Assembly (NCBI GenBank): GCA_035578175.1
Contig: JAQMRL010000001.1
Span: 430,851,545 to 430,915,544 of the forward strand
Direction of reading: 5' to 3'
From: Catonia carolina
Taxonomy: Eukaryota; Arthropoda; Insecta; Hemiptera; Achilidae
Length of the DNA: 64,000 bases
Part shown: one piece after another, positions 1 through 11,649 of the stretch
Layout: every line of letters starts with the position of its first letter
Numbering within the stretch: position 1 is the stretch's first letter
The notes under the pieces: generated by a model
What the model saw: only the letters and a program-made list of their open reading frames with translations
Told to the model about the DNA's origin: nothing
Database searches by the model: none
Translations under genes and position numbers: made by a program

Positions 1-815
1 TTATGAAGTGAAAACGTTTTTAGGCGCACCTTGCTGTCTTTCTGTGAACGAAACTGAACTGTCACGCGTCACACACAGGAATGAAAAGGTTGTTTTTTAA
101 CTTCTTAAGAGGGAAGCCCGAATTTTTCACTTGATAATTCATAACAACTGAAAAGTTAATACAGATGTTCAAAAGGTATTGTCAAATTTTCGACATCATG
201 CTAATACATATCTATAGAGCTCCCAGAAAACATTAACCACATGTATCCTCTTGTAATGAAATTGATTGAAATGCAAATTGAAAATTAAAATGAAATTGAT
301 TTTTAATGAAAACGATAAAATTATAAAAATTGATAATTGACAAAGATAATGTATTACAAAAATTAGTTTGAATGGTTGATTTATTTAGTGAGGACACTGT
401 AATATAAAGCTAAATATTTTAATTGATTATTAATTATTATAATATTATGTATTGCAATATCTGTTATTGAATGTTTTAATATACCTATACTAGCTGTGAG
501 GTCAAATTAATTAGTATTATGGTTACAAATTGAAATTATCCTCGGAGTCTCGCTTTTGCTTCTTGTCCATTCATTGACCGGGAATGAAATGGGGCATCGA
601 GTAATTGTTGCATTTGGTTATATAGTGTTAAATAAACTTTACTTAAATTTTATTTTCATATTCTAAAATAATCAAATTTATCTTGTCTGGTTCCATAATT
701 AATTTTACTCTTGATACTTTAATATTTTCATTTACTTATTTTTTTAATATTTCAAATTATTAAATAAAATTATGCTCTCATAAGCTCTCATACATACTTT
801 CTTAAATAAATAAAT
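1..815. other. AT-rich flank containing solo-LTR-related sequence
   Basis: No gene is seen. About 540-730 aligns by eye with about 58918-59105, inside the proposed solo LTR: both share a 'tgtccat..attga/cgatcgg' block, a 'catttggttatatag'-like block and a 'tggttccataatt' block. This copy appears to stop near 800, where the foldback-like repeat begins. No TG..CA boundaries or target duplication could be fixed here. Confidence 0.5.
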
Positions 816-3153
816 GAATAAACCGCAGTGAAGGTGGAACCGCGGTTTATTTGTCTTCCTCCTCCTCATTTCTGTCTTCCTCCTTCACCGCGGTTTATTT
901 GTCTTTCTTCGTCTCCTTTCTGTCTTCCGCTTTCACCGCGGGTTAATTTATCTTCCTCCTCCTCCTTTGTGTCTTCCTCCTTCAACGCGGTTGATTTGTA
1001 TTTCCCGCCTCCCGCCTTTCTGTCTTTCTCCTTCACCGCGGTTTATTTGTGTTCCACATCCTCCTTTCTTTCTTCCACCTTCACCGAGGTTTATTTGTCT
1101 TCCACCTCCTCCTTTCTGTCTTCCTCCTTCACCGCGGTTTATTTGCCTTCCTTCTACACCTTTCTGTCTTCCTCCTACTCCGCGGTTCATTTGTACCGTC
1201 CTCCTTTCTGTCTTCCTCCTTCACCGCGGTTTATTTATCTTCCTCCTCCTCCTTTCTGTCGTTCTCTTTCACCACGGTTTATTTATCTTCCACCTCTACC
1301 TTTCTGTCTTCCTCCTTCACCACGGTTTATTTGTCTTCCTCCTCCTCCTTTCTGTCGTTCTCTTTCACCGCTGTTTATTTGTCTTCCACCTCTGCCTTTC
1401 TGTCTTCCTCCTTCACCGCGGTTTATTTATCTTCCTCCTCCTCCTTTCTGTCTTCCGCGTTCACCGCGGTTTATTTGCCCTCTTCCTCCTCCTTGTTTTC
1501 TTCTTCCTTAACCGCGGTTTATTTGTCTTCCTCCTTCACCGCAGTTTATTTGTCATCATCCTGATCCTTTATGTCTTCCTCCTTCACCGCGGTTTATTTG
1601 TCTTCCTCCTCCACCTATCTGTCTTCCGCCTTCACCGCGGTTTATTTGTTTTCCTTCTACTCCTTTCTGTCTTTCTCATTCACTACAAAGAAGCATGTTT
1701 GCGCTATCTATCGGATTTCATTGGAACTAACATTACAAAAATTGTGGACGCTTACGCGATCTATCGGATTTCATTAGAACTAACATTACAATAGTTGTGT
1801 AGGCTTGCGCTATCTATCGAATTTCATCGGAACTAACTTTTCAATAGGTGTGGACGCTTACGCTATCTACCGGAATTGATTGGAACTAGCTTAGTGTATG
1901 CGCAAATCCGGGAGATAGCGTGAGCTTTGACACCTATTGTAAATTTAGTTTCAATGAAATCCGATAGGTAGCGTAAGCGTCCACAATTTTTGAAATGTTA
2001 GTTCTTATGAAATCCGATAGATGGCGCAAGCGTCCAAACCTATTAACAAAATAGTTCCAATTAAATTCGATAGATAGCGTAAGCGTCCACACCTACTGAA
2101 AAGTTAGTTCCAATAAAACAAGATGGCGTGAACATGCCACTGTTGTGGTGAAGGAGGAAGACAGAAAAGAGGAGAGGAAGACAAATAAACTGCGGAGAAG
2201 GAGGAACACAGAAAGGAGGAGGAGGAAAACAAATAAACCGCGCTGAAGGAGGAAGACAGAAAGGAGGAGGAGGAGGAAGACAAATAAACCCCGGTGAAGG
2301 GGAAATACAGAAAGGAGGTGGAGGACAAATGAACCGCGGAGTAGGAGGAAGACAGAAAGAAGTAGGAGGAAGATAAATAAACCGCGGTGAAGGAGGAAGA
2401 CAGAAAGGAGGAGGAGGAAGAAAAATAAACCGTTGTGAAGGAGAAAGACAGAAAAGATGAGAGGAAGACAAATAAACTGCGGTGAAGGAGGAACACAGAA
2501 AGGAGGAGGAGGAAAACAAATAAACCGTGCTGAAGGAGGAAGACAGAAAGGAGGAGGAGGAGGAAGACAAATAAACCGCGGTGAAGGAGAAAGACAGAAA
2601 GGAGATGGAGGACAAATGAACCGCGGAGTAGGAGGAAGACAGAAAGGAGGAGGTGAAAGACAAATAAAACCTCGGTGAAGAAGGAAGACAGAAAGGAGGA
2701 GGAGGAAGACGAATACCGCGGTGAAGGAGGAAGACAGAAAGGAGGATGAGGAAGACAAAAAAACTGCGGTGAAGGAGGAACTTAGAAAGGAGGAGGAGGA
2801 AAACAAATAAATAGCGCTGAAGGAGGAAGATAGAAAGGAGGAGGAGGAGGAGGAAGACAAATAAACCCCATGAAGGAGAAAAACAGAAAAGAGGAGGAGA
2901 AAGACAAATATACAGCTGTGAAGGCGGAAGACAGAAAGGAGGAAGAGGAAGACTAATAAACCGCCTACTTCCTACTACAAATAAGTCGCGGTGAAGGCAG
3001 AAGAGAGAAAAGGGAAGGGGAAGACAAATAAACCGCGGTGAAGGCGGAAGACAGAAAGGAGGCGGGTAAAAACAAATAAACTACGGTGAAGGCGAATTCA
3101 GAAAGGCGAAGGAGGAGAATTTATAATTGTTTGGTAGACAAATAAACTGTGTG
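816..3153. repeat. Foldback-like element: nested inverted arrays of tandem repeats
   Basis: The left arm (about 816-1690) is roughly 18 tandem 48-bp units, pyrimidine-rich on the + strand, each carrying 'accgcggtttattt'. The right arm (about 2140-3153) is about 20 copies of the reverse complement ('aaataaaccgcggt'). Between them sit about four 53-bp units with 'gctatctatcggatttcat' (1700-1890) and about four in inverted orientation (1900-2125). The whole block is therefore one large imperfect palindrome with its centre near 1895. Drosophila FB elements have long inverted repeats built from short direct repeats, so the architecture matches a foldback transposon. No transposase and no target duplication were found. 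Confidence 0.75.
1700..2125. repeat. Inner 53-bp repeats in inverted halves
   Basis: The 'atctatcgg' core recurs at 1706, 1759, 1812 and 1865, exactly 53 bp apart. The complementary form 'ccgatagatagcg' recurs with similar spacing between about 1905 and 2080. Each unit also holds 'ttggaactaac' and 'gtggacgcttacg'. The spacer between halves is only about 15-20 bp, so a single strand could fold into a long hairpin. Confidence 0.8.
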
Positions 3154-3293
3154 ATTTCATTCATTTCAGTACCTACTTAAGCTATTATTCCTAAACGAAA
3201 ATGTATTTTATGCAATTAAAAGTAGGCTACTTCGAACCGGGAAAAGGTAGGAAGACCAAACAGTGTATTAGATAAAATTAAAAAAAAAACACT

Positions 3294-3462
3294 GTGATTT
3301 GGACACGTGCAACGGTCGAATAAAGACAGGTACCAGTAGAGAGAGTATGGAACTGGTTTCTAAGGGAGAGAAAGAAACGAGGACGCCCACAACGGATTAG
3401 TAAAGTAGTACTGGAAGCGATGATCAATGGAGACCTGCAGAAGTTGTTTGAATAGATAAGAG
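3294..3462 (+). pseudogene. Degenerate non-LTR retrotransposon C-terminal tail
   Basis: One frame reads FGHVQRSNKDRYQ, a stop, then REYG and, after a further stop, KKRGRPQRISK. The 'GH[V]xR...' and 'RGRP' motifs are the usual end of arthropod LINE ORF2 proteins downstream of the reverse transcriptase. Only the tail remains and it is broken by stops. The LINE clade cannot be assigned. Confidence 0.55.
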
Positions 3463-4136
3463 AGGTTTGGTGTTTGGGATACAAAAATGGCAACGATAGC
3501 AATACTAAGTTGCAAACAAATCAAATTGTTAGAATAAAACTGAAATTGTTTAAATACTTTGTCACATACTTGCAACAGTGTTTTACAGGAGATATAAAAG
3601 ATTTTAAAATTTACTTAACACACCCGTTTGATATTTTTGTTGATAAAAATGTTGTCAAAATTATTTTTCTCTCTAAACGCGAGAATTGTTTGGAAGAAAG
3701 ATTTTTATTTTCAGTAGCTACTTACAAAACTAATACAATTGAAACCCATCGTAAAATTTTATAATGATTGTTTTTAAATTTGTAAAGTTACAAGATTAAG
3801 TTACAAAATAAAATTGTATCATATAAAACCAATTTTCGTAATTTAAAGAAAACACAAAGAAGTTGTGTTATCAAATAAAAGAAAATTGTCTGAATTCATT
3901 TTATCGTGAAAACTGTTTATTTTGTAAGTATATTCTTTTATAATGGTTATATTTTGTGTCTGTTCTCGGACGCTACTACATAGTAAAATATTATCAACGT
4001 GAGGAAAAAGAAGAGAATAAATTTGTCTTCTTTTTGTTATTGGTATTTTATGGCAAGCTTCTTCATAAAACTATATTTCTCAATATTTCAACATTTTTTA
4101 TTACTTGTATAGCCTAGTACGTGAACTTATTAGACG
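3463..4136. other. No feature seen
   Basis: AT-rich sequence. Open frames here are short, lack recognisable motifs and are not supported. Confidence 0.5.
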
Positions 4137-4325
4137 AACTGTTGTGAGGATTTGAATTCCTTTAAAAAGAATCTGAAAAATTACTTGATCGGTGAAACTT
4201 TTTATAGCATACAAGAATTTCTTTCTTGATAGTAGTGATACATTGTGTGATTCTTATATGTATTTCAGGTGCTGTATCTGACATGTCGTACACTCTTCCT
4301 GGAGTCTCCAGGGCGCAAAAAAACC
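4137..4325 (+). pseudogene. LINE 3' end fragment (same family as 20228-20935)
   Basis: The segment with 'cctttaaaaagaatctgaaa' followed by 'ggtgaaactttt' and 'ctcctggagtctcc'-like sequence aligns almost base for base with 20750-20935, where it is the C-terminal end and 3' UTR of a non-LTR retrotransposon. The copy is broken: it carries a small insertion ('tatagcata') relative to 20,810 and lacks the GGCCTA present at 20839. Confidence 0.65.
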
Positions 4326-4370
4326 ATTAATAGCTTTTATAACAAAGCTTCATAAACGTTTGTTTTTGAT

Positions 4371-4758
4371 GTTGTTCAGGTCATCAGATGAAAGGCTGGT
4401 TTGAATCACTACAGGTTTTACTACGTAAAACGAGGAGTGAGGTGGTTTACTATTGCCATCCTCACTGAGTGGAACAGTACGCTTATCAGCATCCCAGGCT
4501 TTCTGAAAAGCATCTACTTTTCAGCCAGCAAATGACACCTTCAGTTCATTCACCACAAGGTCTGGCTGTAGACTATAATGAAATTTATTACTCTTAGAAG
4601 AGAAAACTCTGCTGACGAGTGTCTTTAACACTTCTTTTTAACGCTTCAGTTATATAATTGGCTCACCATGTGACAAGAAACACAGCTATTTTTTGTATCC
4701 TGAAACTAGCGGATCGAGTGTAGCCTAAATAATTTAACACTCCAACTGTCTGTTATGG
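4371..4758 (-). repeat. R400 interspersed repeat, full-length copy
   Basis: A member of an abundant ~390-bp non-coding family. In this orientation it runs from 'gttgttcaggtcatc' to 'caactgtctgttatgg'. It shares the 'gtaaaacgaggagtgaggtgg', 'cctcactgagtgga' and 'ctgtataatgaaatt'-type blocks with the other copies. No terminal inverted repeats and no coding potential. TAGCCTA at 4721-4727 is an insertion relative to the sister copies. Confidence 0.85.
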
Positions 4759-5930
4759 TTATAAGGTCCAGTATAAAACATAATTACATTTTCTTTTTAA
4801 AGAGGCTTTTAAAGTGGAACAAAATTAAAACTTACAGAGGGTAAAAATTGTACTGGCTACTGGGGAGAAGATCTTCATCAGTCTATAACAAACACCTGCT
4901 TTAAAAACAAATGCTAAATCCTTTCCAGTTGTTTGAAAAGTTTTATAAAAAGAAGATCAGACTGGTGAATTATTTGGCGTATCCTGTATAGGCCTAGTAT
5001 AGATAGTGAAGTCACGAGATTGCCTTTTGCGTATGTAAGGGCTGTGAGGAAGGGAAGTGAAATATTTGCAGTGCTACGAACTTCAACAGTGAGACACTAC
5101 TCGTACATTTCACTACCATGCAGTTCCTACTACATTGTGTAAGCTGTAATTTATTCCGAGAAAATGTTTTCTTCATAAACCTTATAAGAAATAAATGTGA
5201 CATGTATTGCCTATAGCTTAATTACATGACTAAAAATGTTTGATTTACTGTAATTACGAATGAATCGCCTTCTTTACTATTGCTTTCACCGGCGTTTTCA
5301 TTATCAGTCTCTCTAGTATCTACCTAACCGTTTTCTATTTTTTACCAGGAGTCAACAAAACTGTTAAAAAATAGCTTCTTCACGTCCTTAATTTCCTTCT
5401 TTATTTTTCGAATTGTGGAAAGAATAACATCACAGTAGTTAGCCGCTCACTCACTGCTTTTGTTAAGAGGCACGGATAGGCATTTTTGTTTAGCTTCAAC
5501 TTCACAACATTTTATTACATTGCATATTAGATTTCGTTCAGAACTGTGAATAGTTCGAACACATTTTCGAGAAATGGACATTTCTGTTTACGGTACAAAC
5601 AGTTATATTCGTACAGTTAACCTACAAAAGGTTCTGCGATATATTGTATATGCTCTGGGTATAGTATAAGTTGTTATGTTTGTCGTACTGAAATTAAAGC
5701 AATCGCGCATGCGCACTGATGTTTTCTCCCTGTACTCCTCGTTGCAAACAAGAGCAAACTCGTGACTCAAGTGACTATAACATATTAATGTGAGTCTTCG
5801 CCCCTAAGACAGAGAGGAAGAGAGGTTTAAAGATACGGACAAGTTTTGCTGGCGTAGGTTCTTGCGAGTCCCATGCACAGCACATGTAACAAATTACTCC
5901 ATTCTGAAAACATTAATGTGATACACTAAC
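4759..5930. other. No gene seen
   Basis: About 1.2 kb of AT-rich sequence with no motif-bearing frame and no repeat identified against the rest of the window. TAGGCCTA occurs at 4989. Confidence 0.5.
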
Positions 5931-5933
5931 ATG

Positions 5934-5990
5934 ACTTCCTCTTGCCAATGTGAATAATGAAAAATATAACCTATGTAAAATTAACGACAC
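5934..5990 (+). repeat. Fragment of Helentron-like element end
   Basis: 'cttcctcttgccaatg' followed by 'aataatgaaaaatataacc' matches the terminus of the HINE-like family (compare 15616-15660). It is directly abutted by an R400 copy at 6006. Confidence 0.6.
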
Positions 5991-6005
5991 GACCTATTTT
6001 TTTAC

Positions 6006-6401
6006 CCATAACAGACAGGTGGAGTGTTAAATTATTTTCACTCGATCTGCTAGTTCCATGGCTACAAAAAATAGTTCTATTTTTTATCACATGGTCAGCT
6101 AGTTATATGACTGAAGTTTTTAAGAATAGAAGAGGTAGAGGTGTAAAAGACTCTAGTCGGAGCTATCTCCTCTGAGAGTAATGAATTTCACAATTATAAC
6201 TGACTGACCCTGTGGTGAAGGTGTCATTTGCAGGGTGAAAAGTAGATGTTTTACGGAGGGTCTGGCATGCTGATAAGCATAGTCTATTTTTCCACTCAGT
6301 GAGGAAGACAATGGTAAACTATTTCACTCCTCGTTTTACTTACTTAGTAAAGCCTCTAAAAGTTTAAACTAGCCTTTCGGCTGATGACCTAAACAGCAAC
6401 A
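6006..6401 (+). repeat. R400 interspersed repeat, full-length copy
   Basis: Runs from 'ccataacagacaggtgga' to 'gatgacctaaacagcaac', the reverse orientation of the 4371 copy. All diagnostic blocks are present, with small deletions around 6210-6250. Confidence 0.85.
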
Positions 6402-7030
6402 CCTAACTTTACATTTATCAAATCAAATTTTTACGGAAATCCAACCAAATGATCTTACATTCCTTACGTATTTTTTAGTTTATTGTAGTGGTACTATTGT
6501 TATTTTAGTAGTAGCCTAATCGACACGCCACTGTTTGTTACGGAAAGAAAATAGTGCCTGCGTGTTGGTAAAAGACAGAAAGAGTATGAATCATAAGATC
6601 TGGACGTTAGCCAAGAGAGAGTAAACCATTGAGTAGAAAAAAGATAGAAAAGGTAAAAGGATGTTTGTAGGGTCCTAACACAGAGCAACGGTCACTTCAA
6701 CCGGATTACATCTGCAAATTAGATTTACTTTTTCCCTCTTATATATAAAGTTACTTGCTTTTTTTATCACTGTAATACCACAGATATATCTTCACCGAGC
6801 ATAAGGCTAAACATTTTAGAAAAAGGGAGTTTGAAAAAAAATATATTTATGTATAAACTATATATTTTAGTATTATCCTGTAAGACAGAAAATTAGTTCC
6901 GTACCATGCGAAAAAAATAAATTTTGGACAATCTTTACTACAACTTTTTCACTTTCGAACTAATCCTTTATCTCATTTTATTTTGTTTTTAATGGTGCCA
7001 AAAAAAAGTTATTAGTTTTGACATTAATTT
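6402..7030. other. No feature seen
   Basis: Unique-looking AT-rich sequence without supported genes. Confidence 0.5.
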
Positions 7031-7035
7031 TTAAT

Positions 7036-7175
7036 GGGACCTCGGGGCCAGCCCAGTCAGTCAGCTGGTAGAAAGTCGCTATTATTTGTTAAGTAACACT
7101 GATTGGGCAAGCGACTTTGTATGGTGACCAGCTGACAGCCATCTATGAACAAATTCTACTGGGCGTCCCTGTTCA
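7036..7175 (+). repeat. Short repeat/MITE-like, matches 30520-30655 inverted
   Basis: The block 'agtcagtcagctgg..gaaagtc' through 'actttgtatggtgaccagct' and 'gaacaaattctactggg' matches the reverse complement of 30520-30655 over roughly 130 bp. 'cccagt' near one end and 'actggg' near the other give weak terminal inverted repeats. Confidence 0.55.
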
Positions 7176-7363
7176 AAGTCCTGCCAAATCCACGTGAAAT
7201 AATACAACGAAAAGCAGCGATAAAATTGGGTAGTTGTTAATAATGTACAGTTCCCGATAACAAATAAAAGCTATAAAAAAAAATTTAATGGATGTAAACT
7301 TTTTTGCTTTTAGTAGATAGAAAATGCTTCAGTATAGTGTTTTATAAAAAAATATAAAAACAT

Positions 7364-7795
7364 TGTTGTTGTTTTTGTTTAGGCCATCACCCGATACGCT
7401 GGTTTGAATCTCTAGAGGCGTTACTAACTAAAACGAGGAGTGAGGTGCATTGCATTAACATTGCATTCCTCACAGAGTGGAAAAGTATGCTTATCAGCAC
7501 GCTAGGCCCTCTGAAAAGCAGTCTCCACCTTGCAAATGACACCTTCCTTCATTCACCAGAGCGTCTGTCTGTATAATGAAATTTATTACTCTCAGAGGAG
7601 ATAGGTAATTCTGACTAGTGTCTTTTACACTAATGTAAAATGTACTTGCTTTACATTGACTTTTCTTATTTTGACTTTTCTTAAATGTTTAATTCATATA
7701 ATTGGCTAACCATGTGATAAGAAATATAACTATTTTTTGTAGCTCTGGAACTAGCAGATCGAGTGCAAATTAACGCTCCACCTACTTGTTATGGG
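7364..7795 (-). repeat. R400 interspersed repeat, full-length copy
   Basis: From 'gtttaggccatcacccg' to 'ccacctacttgttatgg'. It has a local duplication around 'gcattgcattaacattgcat' and an insertion near 7650-7680 relative to the other copies. Confidence 0.85.
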
Positions 7796-8029
7796 CAAAA
7801 AAAACATTATGGACGTATTAGGAATCCGGATTTCCTGGGTCAAATAACAGAGGGAAAGGAGCCACCCGGGATATAAGTTCAGGAAATTGAAGAAAGCAAG
7901 CTATTTTATATACTTACTTAATTCAAAAACGAAATCTTTTCAATAGCTGACTCACTCACTCATCACGGTATCTTCAGAACGAGGCCTAGAAACTCCAAAT
8001 TTGATTTGTAAGTTTCATTTGCATCGAAG

Positions 8030-8613
8030 TTGCGAAGTATTGATGCTAAACTAAGCATTGTAGAAAAAATGTGAGAAATAAAAGTTGTAGGTTCTTTAAT
8101 TTCCTATAACTTGCTATATATTTACAGATTTCCCTAAAACGCATATTAGGGCCTAAGGCCGCATTTTTAAAACATTTTTCACTATGATAGCACTGCTCCC
8201 CAAGAATTTCAGCAGACGTGGCGCTTTTCTTATCTTGTATAGCCAATGAACAAACAAATATTAGTTAATGAGGATATTTTAAAAAATTGTAGTTTTTGTG
8301 TAAATTTTAAAAAAGTGAAAATTTGCACGATAAACTACTTTTGATTGACTGATTATGATGAAAATGTTCGTGTTGGATTTCCAGGTGGTACCTAACTTAA
8401 GTTCCAAGTTTAAACTTCGTGCGATATTCCGGTTCGAGATATCTTGTTCTCACATACATTCATACCAACTGCTAAAAACACATTTTTTTAGTTCAGAGGC
8501 TTTGAAAACATACACATTTCCGGTGAAAACTCGATTTTGAAAAATAGACATGAAAACGATAGGCCTATTTTCCTTCCCTGTCTAGTCATATAGGGCAAGA
8601 TAAAGTAATAAGT
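8030..8613 (+). repeat. Diverged Helentron-like (HINE) copy
   Basis: Shares in order 'gctaaactaagc', 'gaaataaaagttgtagg', 'aagaatttcagcagacgtgg', 'gaaaatgttcgtg' and 'gaaaactcgattttgaaaaat' with the copy at 15616-16521, and ends in 'gggcaagataaagtaata'. The 5' terminus and the CA tract are lost. Confidence 0.65.
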
Positions 8614-8973
8614 CCGTAGAATGACTTTTTCTATTAGTCGGAGATTGTCATTTGAATTGTCTAAGGCCAAGTTCAGACGATAAGGTATCAGTAGTTCCAA
8701 CGAATAGGTTTTTCCGCCGTGTTTAGCTGTGGCGCATGTACAAGAATGTGTCCGTTCGCACAGTCTGGCTGTTAACTGCATACGGTGAAATCAGCATTCG
8801 GTTTTGCCAATAGGAAACCGTATCAGCGATTTGGTGACTTAATAGCCGAATCATTTAATGATAACACTTGTACAGTAGTAGTGCCGTTCTGACGATAAGG
8901 TATTGTACAGAGACGATAGTCAGACGGCATGTCGTAGTGTTTTGTCATTCAAAGTAAAATAAGTTTTTAAGGT

Positions 8974-9370
8974 TGTTTGTTGTTGTTTAGGTCATCAGCC
9001 GAAAGGCTGGTTTGAACCTGTAGAGGTTTTACTAAGTAAAACGAGGAGTGAGGTGGTTTATCATTGCCTTCCTCACTGAGTGGAAAAGTATGCTTATCAG
9101 CATGCCGGGCCCTCTGAAAAGCACATATTTTCCACTCTGTAAATGACACCTTCACTTCATTCACCACAGGGTCTGGCTGTATAATGAAATTCATTACTTT
9201 CAGAGGAGATAACTCTGATTAGTGTCTTTTACACCTCTACCTCTTCTGTTCTTAATTGATTCAGTCATTTAATTAGCTGACCATGTGATAAGAAACAGAA
9301 CTATTTATTTTAGCCCTGCAACGGACAGATTGAGTGTAAATAATTTGACACTCCACCTGTCTATTATGGG
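8974..9370 (-). repeat. R400 copy inserted in the 8662-11202 element
   Basis: A near-consensus copy from 'gttgttgtttaggtcatc' to 'cacctgtctattatgggg'. It is one of the cleanest representatives of the family in the window. Confidence 0.85.
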
Positions 9371-9671
9371 GAGTTTTTTAAGGTTATAAAGTTATAACTC
9401 ACATTATATAAAACTCATTCTTATGATTTATAATGGCAGATGATTAATGAGATTAAAACGGAAGTTTTAATAGAATAAGTGCGTGAACGACCTACAATAC
9501 AGGATAAATCATTAGAATCCTACAAAAACACATTTAAAGTAATCGGCGTTTCTAAGTCTACACATTAATGTTTAGAAAGCACCAAATATTATACCTTTCC
9601 TTTAAAATAGGATGTATCCAGTATTTTTTATCTTTATTTCTTAACTTTCTTTGACGCCTGCGATTATAATA

Positions 9672-11014
9672 CAGGGACCGGCAGAAAAGTGATTTTTTTT
9701 TGATCTGACTACATCGCAACAATGCGAGTGGGGAGAACCGGGTCAATGACTTTCATTCCCCGGCTCAATGCCATTACAGTTGCAATGGAGTCATGGAACG
9801 CACAATATCGTGCTTTCGTCATACAGACTTACTTTAGTAACGGTTACTCGGTAGTCAAAACCCAGCGTTTGTTCAGTACAAAGTTTGGAGTAAGTAGACA
9901 CGGTAGTGTTCCCAATCGCAATGCAATAATGCGTTGGGTTGAAAATTCTAGAGAAACGGCTTCATCTTTAAAATGGAAATCTACAGGCCGTCCACGTAGC
10001 GTTCGTACTCCCGAAAACACAGATGCTTTGTAATTGTCAGTAGCCAGAAGTCTACGTCGCCCTGCTGCACATCACGCAGCTGTGCAAGGAATATCAGATC
10101 GGAGTGTTCGAAGAATTTTGCGTTTGGATCTTCATTTTCATCCATATAAAATTGTAACTGTTTAAGAACTAAGCCAACATGATTTGCAAAACCGACGAGA
10201 ATGTGCACAATCAATTCTGAACATTTTAACTAACGATTTAATAATCATAATGTCAGATGAGGCCCATTTTCACCTGTCTGGTTGTGTAAATAAACAAAAT
10301 TTCCGGTACTGGGTGGCAGAAAATCCTCGTAGCCTACACGAAAAACCACTTCATTGTGAACGTGTGACAGTTTGGTGCGCAGTGGCTAAATTTGGAGTGA
10401 TAGGTCCATATTTTTACGAAGAGAAAGGTCGAGCAGTTTCGATCACTTCAAGTCTTTATGTCGAAATGCTAAATAATTTTCTTGCACCAGAGTTACAATG
10501 TCGTGAAGTTGACACTTCAAATATTTGGTTCCAACAAGATGGGGCTACTGCTCACACTGCAAGAGTGTCAATGAATGTGTTACGACAAATGTTTCCAGAA
10601 CACGTGATTTCAAGAAATGGTGACCTTTTATGGCCTGCTCGCTCCCCAGATCTTTCGGTATGTGACTCTTTTATTTGGTGGTATTTGAAATCGAAAGTGT
10701 ATGTCGTAAAGCCTCGAACAACTAAAGATCTGAAGCTAGCAATTTGAAATGAAATAGCGGCGATACCGAACGACATGACTGCGAAGGCAATGGATAATTT
10801 CCAAGTACGATTACATGAATGCGTGAAGAATGAGGGTCATCACTTGACTGACATAATTTTTAAAACAAAATAAGTGAATTTTAGAATTTAAGTGGTTTAA
10901 TAAAAAAATGGCAAAAAATGATGTTCAAATCTATAATAAATTTTTTTGTTTTACATCTTTTTTCTGATTTATTTTATTCACTTCAAAACCATCCACTTTT
11001 TCTGCCGGTCCCTG
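9672..11014 (+). mobile_element. Tc1/mariner-superfamily transposon, DD41D-type spacing, full length with TA duplication
   Basis: Terminal inverted repeats 'cagggaccggcagaaaagtg' at the left and its complement with one extra A at the right give a 1343-bp element. TA dinucleotides at 9670-9671 and 11015-11016 are the target-site duplication expected of the superfamily. It encloses a dead transposase (next entry) and interrupts the older element at 8662-11202. Confidence 0.93.
9722..10873 (+). pseudogene. Transposase, Tc1/mariner superfamily (DD41D-type), three in-frame stops
   Basis: One continuous frame of 384 codons without frameshifts, interrupted by TAA at 10031, TAA at 10163 and TGA at 10745, with a terminal TAA at 10871. 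The N-terminal part reads like a DNA-binding domain (YSVVKTQRLFSTKFGVSR, then TGRPRSVRTPEN, then GISDRSVRRIL). The catalytic core shows the first D in MSDEAHFHLSG, the second in IWFQQDGATAHTA and the third in ARSPDLSVCD. 41 residues separate the second D from the D of 'VCD', which fits DD41D ('rosa/visitor'-type) spacing rather than DD34D. The tail NEIAAIPNDMT continues past the third stop. It would have cut the element at its own inverted repeats. The start ATG at 9722 is the first in frame; the true start could be the in-frame ATG at 9749 or 9788. Inactive as it stands. Confidence 0.9.
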
Positions 11015-11649
11015 TACAAAAGAACAAACGCGTTTATATTATTAACATCCATGTTTTACGATCTCACAACCAGGAATTAATCGAATAATGAGAACCGAGA
11101 AGGAAAACCGTACCGTGTTGTGTGAACATCACAGGCGATTCGGCAGAAAACGGATACGTCAGAAAACCGAACCGATACCGTATCGTCTGAACGTACCCTA
11201 AGAGAGAGATGGCCAGATGACTTGTAAATGATTCAAGTCTTGTTTGATATTTTATATTGAATGTGTTGAATTTTTTGAATGCTTAAATCTCTGTGTGGTT
11301 TGTTGTTTGTTATGTAGGGAAGGTAGTACTCCGAGTAATTTTTATTGGAACTTTCTCTTATTGGATTTAAAAGTTTGAGCGTTCCTTAACATTTATATTC
11401 TTCACGTTAAAAAAAGGATCTACGTTTTATAGATAATTTTTCTTGAAGTTAATTCATCGTATTTAAGTTATATTTATGGTCAGTATGGTAAGAAATATTT
11501 ATGGAAGATTAATTTGTATTAATTGCAAAAATAAAGACATTAACAGAAGTTCACCGCCTGGAAAAATTTTACTGCTCGAGCATTGATATGTTTTTAATTT
11601 GATAAAAATGACACGTGACGAGATTACCATAAATGAACACCAATTTATA

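Larger units (their letters stand above)
8662..11202. mobile_element. Nested DNA element with ~28-bp imperfect TIRs, split by two later insertions
   Basis: The left end 'taaggccaagttcagacga' followed by 'taaggtatc' is the imperfect inverse of the right end (11172-11202, 'gataccgtatcgtctgaacg' then 'taccctaag'). The motif 'acgataaggta' recurs inside. Subtracting the R400 copy (8974-9370) and the DD41D transposon (9672-11014) leaves roughly 0.8 kb of non-coding sequence, so the host is a MITE-like element and older than both insertions. The superfamily is not identified. Confidence 0.6.

Noticed and set aside
828..1794. Several overlapping long open frames (up to 275 codons), and antisense frames at 2061-2860
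   Set aside because: They are translations of the 48-bp repeat array in different frames. All frames are repetitive and open on both strands, with no protein signature.
816..3153. CRISPR-like array of 48-bp repeats
   Set aside because: Whole units repeat without unique spacers, the two halves are inverted, and the context is an animal genome.
9981..10776. Antisense open frames over the DD41D transposase
   Set aside because: Shadows of the + strand coding frame.
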